From NCBI GenBank assembly GCA_950075905.1, contig CATMVR010000081.1, forward strand, positions 1-11,674: a stretch of 11,674 nucleotides of DNA, written 5' to 3'. Shown here piece by piece: positions 6,672 to 11,674 of this stretch. Under the pieces are notes generated by a model. It did no database searches. It saw only the letters and a list, made by a program, of their open reading frames with translations, and was not told the DNA's origin. The DNA is from an uncultured Persicitalea sp. Its GTDB lineage: Bacteria; Bacteroidota; Bacteroidia; Cytophagales; Spirosomataceae. The position numbers and the translations under genes are program-made. Within the stretch, counting starts at the first letter, position 1; each line of letters starts with the position of its first letter.

Positions 6672-7895
6672 TTATAATTTCATATCAGGATTCTCGGGGC
6701 CAAAGTGTTTCAGCATCACGATGGGGTCTACCGACGATTTATTCACAATCGTCACGCCTTCACGGGCGGCTTTCTCAGTCACAAAAAACTCGTCGTTGGT
6801 CAATTGTCCGTAGCGAATCAGCGCGGGAGTTTCGATGTCCCAGTCGCCCATGGTACCATGGCCCTGCATCATGATGAGGCCGTAGGCGGCGCTGTCTTTG
6901 ATGGTGACGGTCGCACCCGGCGCTACGGTCAATTCCTTGGCGCTGAACGCGTCGGAGCGGTAGCAAATCCAGTTTTCCACGTAGCCTTCGGCCTCCATTT
7001 CGGCCTGGTCACGTACTGGAATTGGGCGCATGAAGCGGGTTTCGAGCAGGTTGGGGTTGGTGTTGAGGTCCCAGTCAATCACTTCCATCAGTTGGTCGTA
7101 GTCGCCGATGCGGTCGGGAGGGGTACCATTCCAAAGGAGTTCTTCGGGAATGATGGCCTCATTGACCAGCGACTGGTACATGGCAAATACGTCAGAAGCT
7201 TTCTGGGGCTCGTAGGTACACAGGCTACCGGGCGCATGCAACATGCCCGGAGGTACGTCCCAACCCGTGCCGGGTATCAGCGGAAACGCCTGTGAGTACA
7301 TCGTGATCTTGTTATCGCCCTTGGTGAAGTTCATCAGACACTCCTTTATTTCTTCTTTCGTAGTACCCGGAGCTATGCCAAAGAACGTGTACGGAAAATC
7401 GCCGCCGTGGTTGTTGAGTTGCGGCGGGAAGTAGTAGGCTTCGGGCTTACCCAACTGACCGATTTTGGCCGCTTCCTCGTCGTTGTGGTGAATGTGGTGG
7501 GGCAGGGGTCCCATGTTGTCAAAAAACTTGGAGTACATCGGCCAGCTTTGGTACTGATCCCACAGCCGGTCGCCGATGATCTCGCCTTTCAGCTCGTCAA
7601 TCACGTCTTTCAGCAGGATTTGCTCTTCTTTTCCGTCGATGTTGACGACCACCGCGCTCAGTCCTTCGTTTTCGCCAGTCAGAGGACCGTTTTTGGCCGG
7701 AGTCGTAGAAGACAGCCAACGCTCGTCAATACCACCGCGCACGCCGCCCAGTACGTAGTAGTCGTCGGGGTGGAGTTTGATGCGACGTCCGGGTACGCAA
7801 AAAGAACGGGGAACCCAGGTGGGGGCAAGGCGCAAAATTCCTTTTCCCTGTTCGAGTGCCTGTGCCGCCAGACTGGTTTTATTCAGTGTTTCCAT
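6672..7895 (-). CDS. Phosphomannose-isomerase-like double-cupin protein, function unknown
   Basis: A 407-residue protein with no signal peptide, so probably cytoplasmic. The best clues are cupin metal-site motifs: LPHHIHHNDE (131-140), KPEAYYF (150-156) and VPPGMLHAPGSL (214-225). This His-His, Glu, His layout is like type I mannose-6-phosphate isomerases, which bind one metal. A second beta-rich region at about 310-397 (GLIMMQGHGTMGDW, VDPIVMLKHFG) looks like a second, less metal-rich cupin domain. The context among unphosphorylated-sugar enzymes suggests an aldose/ketose isomerase or an epimerase acting on a free sugar, but this is inference, and cupins also include dioxygenases. The gene starts 24 bases after the DUF4432 gene ends, so they are very likely co-transcribed. 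A hairpin follows its stop codon. Confidence 0.75.
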   Translation of the reverse strand: METLNKTSLAAQALEQGKGILRLAPTWVPRSFCVPGRRIKLHPDDYYVLGGVRGGIDERWLSSTTPAKNGPLTGENEGLSAVVVNIDGKEEQILLKDVIDELKGEIIGDRLWDQYQSWPMYSKFFDNMGPLPHHIHHNDEEAAKIGQLGKPEAYYFPPQLNNHGGDFPYTFFGIAPGTTKEEIKECLMNFTKGDNKITMYSQAFPLIPGTGWDVPPGMLHAPGSLCTYEPQKASDVFAMYQSLVNEAIIPEELLWNGTPPDRIGDYDQLMEVIDWDLNTNPNLLETRFMRPIPVRDQAEMEAEGYVENWICYRSDAFSAKELTVAPGATVTIKDSAAYGLIMMQGHGTMGDWDIETPALIRYGQLTNDEFFVTEKAAREGVTIVNKSSVDPIVMLKHFGPENPDMKL

Positions 7896-7919
7896 TAAAG
7901 TTAGAAGTTATGATGTATG

Positions 7920-8975
7920 CTAAAATTGTTTCAAAAATGCTTGTATTGATTCCTGCTCGTGAATTACTTCAAGGATCACATCGTAACTGCGGCTTTCGCC
8001 CGGCTCCAATTGGATCAATGTTCCCTCTGCACGGGCCTTGCTCTGCCCGATGGGCGGATGGGTACCCGGTTCGAGGCCTGTGACGTATTCGCCTCTGCCC
8101 CAGTGCTGCCAGTTGGTTAGCCAGGGAAGTTGTTTTTTGTTGAATTCTATGGACAACGCCAGACCTAGTTTCTCGTTATGCAGTCCGCAAAGACATTGAC
8201 CCGAGGCATCGGGGGTAGGGTCTATGATGGCAACCTCTTCGCCGGAACCAGAGTGGGTATCCAACGGAGCCGGACATTTTCGGAAGTCATTGCCATCCCT
8301 GAATATCTGGTGCTTACTAGGATCGAGGCGCGGTTTCCAACTGCCTTTCCACAAAATATCGGTACCCTCATCGGCCAGCGGCCAGCCGAAGTTGAAATGG
8401 TACAGCAGCATGTGCGGTGCCTGGGCATTACCCCGATTGATTACCTCGTCGTGAATCCGGATCGTAGGTTGCCCCAGTGTAGCCGAAATCGTGCGGCGCA
8501 GTTCCAGGCTAGGCCCAAAGACGGTGGTTTCGCGCATGCGGCCAGTGATGCTCATCTCCATCCGGCCCGCGGCTGGGTCTGGCTGAATGATGGATTCTAT
8601 TTCGGCCTGACAATGACTGATGTGTCCATGTACCCCCCGTGCACCATACTCGTCCGACTCCGGCCCCCCTACGTGCGACAGGCCGCAGGTAACCAGCAAG
8701 CCACCGCCGAAGGTGCGGAGCCAGTCGATGCCCTTATCAGAGAAAGGCTGCGGCGACGTCACCCCCACATGGCTCAGCCAGGCCAGGCTATGCTGATTGT
8801 GAAAGGCCTCGGCAATATCCATGGCTCGGTCGATGAGTACCTTATAGCGAAGGCCCGTACCAGTGTTGATCCAGGCAATACGACTTCCCCGACCGGGGCC
8901 GTTGTCCAGTACCGACGTTTCGATGCCGCCCAGTTGGGCGGGGTTACCTATTTTGTTATGCCAGTTATCGTTCAT
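7920..8975 (-). CDS. DUF4432 / aldose-1-epimerase-like protein
   Basis: A 351-residue cytoplasmic beta-rich protein of the galactose-mutarotase superfamily, DUF4432 branch. Visible hallmarks are the long N-terminal beta part with DRAMDIAEA (49-57), FGGGLLVTCGLSHVGGP (89-105), RGVHGHISH (113-121; His117, His119), MLLYHFNFGWPL (189-200; His193) and GLEPGTHPP (300-308; Glu302). His and Glu at these positions are the expected proton-transfer residues of aldose 1-epimerases, which interconvert alpha and beta anomers. In the cluster it would set the anomer of a free sugar or keto-sugar for the next enzyme. The start is 47 bases after the alpha/beta hydrolase stop, with a nested hairpin in between, and the gene ends 24 bases before the cupin gene. 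The family call is good; the physiological substrate is not known. Confidence 0.88.
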   Translation of the reverse strand: MNDNWHNKIGNPAQLGGIETSVLDNGPGRGSRIAWINTGTGLRYKVLIDRAMDIAEAFHNQHSLAWLSHVGVTSPQPFSDKGIDWLRTFGGGLLVTCGLSHVGGPESDEYGARGVHGHISHCQAEIESIIQPDPAAGRMEMSITGRMRETTVFGPSLELRRTISATLGQPTIRIHDEVINRGNAQAPHMLLYHFNFGWPLADEGTDILWKGSWKPRLDPSKHQIFRDGNDFRKCPAPLDTHSGSGEEVAIIDPTPDASGQCLCGLHNEKLGLALSIEFNKKQLPWLTNWQHWGRGEYVTGLEPGTHPPIGQSKARAEGTLIQLEPGESRSYDVILEVIHEQESIQAFLKQF

Positions 8976-8981
8976 TTCTAT

Positions 8982-9026
8982 TAACTTCCCGCAACTTTCC
9001 GAAAGTTCAAAACTTTCGGGAAGTTA
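8982..9026. repeat. Nested inverted repeat reaching into the hydrolase stop codon
   Basis: Two pairings compete. The inner one joins 8993-9007 (AACTTTCCGAAAGTT) with 9011-9025 (AACTTTCGGGAAGTT), 14 of 15 positions. The outer one joins TAACTTCCCG (8982-8991) exactly with CGGGAAGTTA (9017-9026). Each 15-base arm of the inner pair is also nearly self-palindromic. The right end covers the stop codon of the alpha/beta hydrolase gene (complement of 9024-9026), and the left end lies 7 bases from the DUF4432 start codon. Confidence 0.8.
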
Positions 9027-9821
9027 GTTTTTCACTAACCACTCCTCCACTCTCGAATTAAAATCTTCGGTAGTCTCGAAGTGAAAGGCGTGACCTAAAT
9101 TTTCGTATAAATAAATTTCAGCGTTGGGAATCGCCTCAGCGATTTCTTTACCCATCCAGGGAGGCGTAAAAATATCCGCCTCCCCGCCAATCACCAGGGT
9201 AGGTACCTTTATGGAGCCCAACTGGTCATACACGTTGTGATGGATACAGGCGGCGGCTTGTCCGGCCAGGCCGTGCAACGGCTGCGGGAATGCGGGATCC
9301 TGCATACGGCCTTCTTCCAGTTCTGCGCGTTTCTCTTCATTATCCCAGCTTGACTTCGAGAAAATCAGGAGCTGAATGTACAGGCTGAATTCCTCGGGTG
9401 TAAACCTTGCCTTGCAGTCTACCATGTGTTCAAAAATACCTTTGGCCATGGCATCACAGCGCGCCCAGGGGCACATCAGCACCATAGATTTCACCTTGTC
9501 AGGATGTCGCAGGGCCAGTTGCAGCGCGATAGCGCCCCCCATGGAAACTCCCACCACGCGTACTTTTTCCAGCCCCAGTTGATCCAGCAAGCCCGCGTGG
9601 TCGTCGGCCATTTCGGCGGTGGTGTAGTCGCCGGAGGGCTTATCGCTTTTTCCTACGCCCCGGTTGTCGGGGAGCAGGCAGCGGTAGTGCTTTTCCCATT
9701 CAGCGGCATGGGGCTCCCATACCGATCCATCGGCGGTAATGCCCATGATCAGCAGGAGCGGTTCGCCGGAGCCACGTTCTGTGTAGTGTAGGTTTATTCC
9801 GTTAGATTGGATGATTGGCAT
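9024..9821 (-). CDS. Alpha/beta hydrolase (lactonase/esterase-like)
   Basis: A 265-residue cytoplasmic alpha/beta-hydrolase with a full catalytic triad: nucleophile Ser93 in GVSMGG (91-96), acid Asp216 in GGEADIFTPP (212-221), and His244 in NLGHAFHFE (241-249). LLIMGITADG (24-33) forms the oxyanion-hole loop, with Met-Gly where many relatives have His-Gly, and DNRGVGKSDKP (52-62) is the typical post-strand-4 loop. A cap domain occupies about 120-200. Its overall look is closest to the 3-oxoadipate enol-lactonase/haloperoxidase group, so ester or lactone hydrolysis is the likely chemistry; in this cluster a sugar lactone or an acylated sugar would fit. It lies between the first TIM-barrel gene (136 bases) and DUF4432 (48 bases). 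The substrate is inference. Confidence 0.92.
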   Translation of the reverse strand: MPIIQSNGINLHYTERGSGEPLLLIMGITADGSVWEPHAAEWEKHYRCLLPDNRGVGKSDKPSGDYTTAEMADDHAGLLDQLGLEKVRVVGVSMGGAIALQLALRHPDKVKSMVLMCPWARCDAMAKGIFEHMVDCKARFTPEEFSLYIQLLIFSKSSWDNEEKRAELEEGRMQDPAFPQPLHGLAGQAAACIHHNVYDQLGSIKVPTLVIGGEADIFTPPWMGKEIAEAIPNAEIYLYENLGHAFHFETTEDFNSRVEEWLVKN

Positions 9822-9842
9822 TTTGTATTGGCGATCGGCTTT

Positions 9843-9855
9843 CGGCTGTCAGCCG
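9843..9855. repeat. Short hairpin CGGCTG-T-CAGCCG upstream of the hydrolase gene
   Basis: CGGCTG (9843-9848) and CAGCCG (9850-9855) are exact complements around a single base. The centre again holds CTGTCAG, as in the repeats at 2540-2572 and 5462-5494. It lies 22 bases upstream of the hydrolase start codon. Confidence 0.5.
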
Positions 9856-9910
9856 TTGGCCTTTTTTAGTTTTATCCGGTTATTGAGTATTCTTTTTGGT
9901 GTTATGATCT

Positions 9911-9950
9911 GCCAGACGGGCGAGACGCTGGTGCGCCAGCCCGGCCGTAC
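9911..9950. repeat. GC-rich imperfect palindrome after the first TIM-barrel gene
   Basis: The core GCTGG (9927-9931) pairs with CCAGC (9936-9940) around TGCG, flanked by weaker pairing between ACGG (9916-9919) and CCGT (9945-9948 region). It lies 8-47 bases past the TIM-barrel stop codon. It looks like a repetitive extragenic element rather than a terminator, as no U-run follows on the minus strand. Confidence 0.4.
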
Positions 9951-9957
9951 CACACAT

Positions 9958-10785
9958 TTACTTCAATGCTGGAATAAGCTCGTTATTGATCCAGCGGCCG
10001 TCGTGCAGGGTCACGGAGTCGGGGTCTTCGAGGGCTTGTTTGCCTTCGTCTTCGCAGACGATCCAGCCGCTGTAATTCTGGTCTTTGAGCCACTGCGTAA
10101 TGGCCAGCAGGTTTACATTTCCCATACCCATCAGGGCAAACTCCGGCTCGCCGTCCCAATCCTTGTAGTGCATGTGGTTGATGAGGTGCTTGTATTCCTG
10201 CATCTTTTCGAGCGGGTCCATGCCCCCGTTGATGATATGGCCCACGTCGGGTGTCCAGCCGGTCACGGTCCTATCCAGGCCATTCAGCACTATGCGGTAA
10301 TCTTCGGCCGTACGGATGATGGACGTATGCGGAGAGTTGGGATGGAAGCTACATGGAATTCCTTTGGCCGTGGCCCGGGCCGATACCGCATTGACGATGT
10401 TGATCAGGTTGCTGTGCCGTTGTTCGATGTCATGGCGGCCGGTAGGAATCTGCACCGTACACAAAATAGCCCCCGGAAAATGTTGTAGCAGCTCGATGGC
10501 CTGGTCGGCTTCGGCGCGTTCGGCGCTGGTTTCTTCGGGGCCGTTCCATTCGAGGGCCAGCGAGAGGGCGGCTAGTTCCAGGTTATGTTCTTTCAGTTTT
10601 TCGGCCAGCAAGTGAGGGTCGCGTAGTTCGCCCATCCAGGAAAAAATAGGCTGAATACCTTTGAAGCCTGCCTCGGCAATGACTTCTATCATGTGCCCCA
10701 GCCGACCGGCATAGGTGGTACCGTTGCCGCTCATGTACCAGGTATATACTTCGGAGCCAAAGCGAAAAGGGAGTGGAGTGTTCAT
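9958..10785 (-). CDS. IolE-like sugar phosphate isomerase/epimerase TIM-barrel protein (first of two)
   Basis: A 275-residue cytoplasmic TIM-barrel of the AP endonuclease 2 / xylose-isomerase-like superfamily. The start MNTPLPFRFGSEVYTWYMSG is chosen; the longer frame from 10917 adds 44 residues read through an AT-rich gap, a short tandem repeat and the end of the previous gene, so it is not credible. Candidate metal ligands are His148 in SFHPN (146-150), Asp180 and His183 in PDVGH (179-183), His204 or His206 in HMHYKDWDG (204-212), and Glu245 in WIVCEDEG (241-248). The His-rich fifth strand, with no Glu there, recalls myo-inosose-2 dehydratase (IolE) more than simple epimerases, so a water-eliminating step on a keto-sugar is plausible. 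It follows the ThuA-domain gene by 83 bases and precedes the hydrolase by 136. Confidence 0.88.
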   Translation of the reverse strand: MNTPLPFRFGSEVYTWYMSGNGTTYAGRLGHMIEVIAEAGFKGIQPIFSWMGELRDPHLLAEKLKEHNLELAALSLALEWNGPEETSAERAEADQAIELLQHFPGAILCTVQIPTGRHDIEQRHSNLINIVNAVSARATAKGIPCSFHPNSPHTSIIRTAEDYRIVLNGLDRTVTGWTPDVGHIINGGMDPLEKMQEYKHLINHMHYKDWDGEPEFALMGMGNVNLLAITQWLKDQNYSGWIVCEDEGKQALEDPDSVTLHDGRWINNELIPALK

Positions 10786-10795
10786 AGTCAATTTT

Positions 10796-10825
10796 GAATG
10801 ATAGAATGAGTGAATGAGTGAATAG
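10796..10825. repeat. Short imperfect tandem repeat, GTGAATGA-like 8-mers
   Basis: Four consecutive near-copies of an 8-base unit (GAATGATA, GAATGAGT, GAATGAGT, GAATAG) lie in the 83-base gap upstream of the first TIM-barrel gene. It is 11 bases from the start codon, so copy-number change could alter the leader length; this is speculative. Confidence 0.55.
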
Positions 10826-10868
10826 GAATTGATAGTTTTTGTGTAGTAGCACACCAAAATGTACAGCC

Positions 10869-11674
10869 CTACTTTTTCTTTTCTACCTTTTCTCCCGGCA
10901 TAATTAAAGAATCCCAACCAGTGAGCATAGCGGGTTTGATATTGGCTTTGTAGCCGTCAAAATTAAATGTCGTGGGTTGGTAGGGGCCGACAAAAGCTAC
11001 ATTGTTGCTAGCTTTGATTTGCTTTTCCATTCCCATAGCCCAGAAGGCTGCATTGACCAGCATGCGCCGGAAACCTTCGTTAAGAATATCCTCCGAGGCC
11101 CCGTGGGTAGTGGTAAAAGACCGCCCGCTTTTTCCGTTTTCCACCTGATAGGTTTTTGTCCAGGCTACGGGAACCGGTTTCTTGGTTTGATCGGCCGGAG
11201 AGTCGGGCGTCATGCCGTTGAGGGGTTGGTCGTAGGCCAGTATGGTACCTTTGGGCTCAGCGGTATAGGCCCCCGACTGCACCCACATGTCTTTCACCCC
11301 CCGAAAAATCGGGTGCTTTTTCTGAGCATCATCAATCGTAAGTCGCGATGACTGCTTGTGGTTGGTACCGTAGTGGCTCACCCAGGTTTCGCCGAGCACG
11401 TATTCGCCAAAACCATCCTTCCATTCGGTTTTGGGCCCCTTGTAGCGGTAGTCGTAATGCTGCCAGTTGGGGTTGTCCTTGATATTGAAAGCATGCGTGG
11501 AGGTACGCAGGGCTACAATAGGACCGCCCCGCCGGATGTACCGGTCAAAGTGCTGCATCTGCTCGTCGCTAAAATTCGAAAAGCGGGTAAACAGCACCAT
11601 CAGGTCAGCGTTATCGAGCGCTTCGAGACCTTTGATGTTGGAACCTCCGGGCAGGATATTGCCCTGGTCATCCA
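10869..11674 (-). CDS. ThuA-domain protein, N-terminus cut by right edge
   Basis: The frame is open from the right edge to a stop at 10869, giving 267 visible residues. An internal ATG at 11600 is not the real start, because the 24 residues before it (ending GLEALDNADL) fit the fold. ThuA proteins have a class I glutamine-amidotransferase-like fold; ThuA of Sinorhizobium accompanies a Gfo/Idh/MocA partner in trehalose use through 3-keto-disaccharides. Visible family marks are the strand MVLFTRFSNFSDEQMQHF, RRGGPIVALRTSTHAF, WVSHYGTNHK, WTKTYQVENGKSGRSFTTTHG and the NEGFRRMLVNAAFWAMGME helix before the C-terminus. No Cys sits at the amidotransferase nucleophile position in ALRTSTH, as expected for ThuA. 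Whether it is secreted cannot be judged without the N-terminus. It is the first visible gene of the cluster. The family call is firm; its biochemical role is unsettled. Confidence 0.9.
   Translation of the reverse strand, partial: DDQGNILPGGSNIKGLEALDNADLMVLFTRFSNFSDEQMQHFDRYIRRGGPIVALRTSTHAFNIKDNPNWQHYDYRYKGPKTEWKDGFGEYVLGETWVSHYGTNHKQSSRLTIDDAQKKHPIFRGVKDMWVQSGAYTAEPKGTILAYDQPLNGMTPDSPADQTKKPVPVAWTKTYQVENGKSGRSFTTTHGASEDILNEGFRRMLVNAAFWAMGMEKQIKASNNVAFVGPYQPTTFNFDGYKANIKPAMLTGWDSLIMPGEKVEKKK

Noticed and set aside
8178..8984. Plus-strand open frame of 268 codons opposite DUF4432
   Set aside because: It overlaps a gene with clear conserved motifs and has no domain features of its own.
9811..10488. 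Plus-strand open frame of 225 codons across the hydrolase/TIM-barrel gap
   Set aside because: The start region covers the hydrolase leader and repeat elements, and the rest is antisense to the TIM-barrel gene. It is not credible as a gene.
1359..10868. Bacteroidota-type promoters (TTTG and TAnnTTTG) in the gaps
   Set aside because: Minus-strand gaps upstream of the binding protein, ATPase, dehydrogenase and first TIM-barrel genes were read by eye. Only near matches with wrong spacing were found, so none is annotated.
10786..10917. 44-codon N-terminal extension of the first TIM-barrel protein
   Set aside because: It reads through an AT-rich gap, a tandem repeat and 49 bases of the ThuA gene, and the encoded residues do not look like a TIM-barrel start.

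Overview
The window reads as a chromosomal piece of a Bacteroidota genome, probably Cytophagales (Spirosomataceae/Cytophagaceae type). The grounds are: AT-rich gene leaders without Shine-Dalgarno sequences, GC content judged by eye in the mid-50s, protein families common in that order, and short palindromic elements in most gene junctions. No tRNA, rRNA, CRISPR array, insertion sequence, phage gene or replication origin was seen, and no gene-free stretch exceeds 300 bases (the longest gap is about 187).

All eleven genes lie on the minus strand, so the functional order runs from high to low coordinates: a ThuA-domain protein cut by the right edge; an IolE-like TIM-barrel isomerase/dehydratase; an alpha/beta hydrolase; a DUF4432 aldose-1-epimerase-like protein; a phosphomannose-isomerase-like double cupin; a second, divergent TIM-barrel isomerase; a Gfo/Idh/MocA NAD(P)-dependent sugar dehydrogenase; the three parts of a ribose-type (CUT2) sugar ABC importer (ATPase, permease, lipoprotein binding protein); and the N-terminal third of a class IV PLP aminotransferase cut by the left edge.

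The first ten form a coherent carbohydrate-uptake and catabolism cluster. The lipoprotein captures a small sugar or polyol in the periplasm, and the CUT2 permease and double ATPase import it unphosphorylated. The cytoplasmic enzymes then appear to work by oxidation, elimination or isomerisation, and mutarotation. No sugar kinase is present in the visible part. The binding protein lacks the Asp-Arg pair that defines ribose specificity, and the dehydrogenase resembles, from memory, levoglucosan (1,6-anhydroglucose) 3-dehydrogenase. With ThuA and an IolE-like enzyme alongside, the best hypothesis is a 3-keto-sugar pathway for an anhydrosugar, disaccharide or glycoside, with inositol-type catabolism as the main alternative. 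The true substrate cannot be read from the sequence. The aminotransferase is probably a separate function.

The second notable layer is non-coding. Seven of the ten gene junctions carry an inverted repeat or hairpin, some sharing a CTGACAG/CTGTCAG core, and one supplies the stop codon of the ABC ATPase gene. An eighth junction holds only a short tandem repeat.
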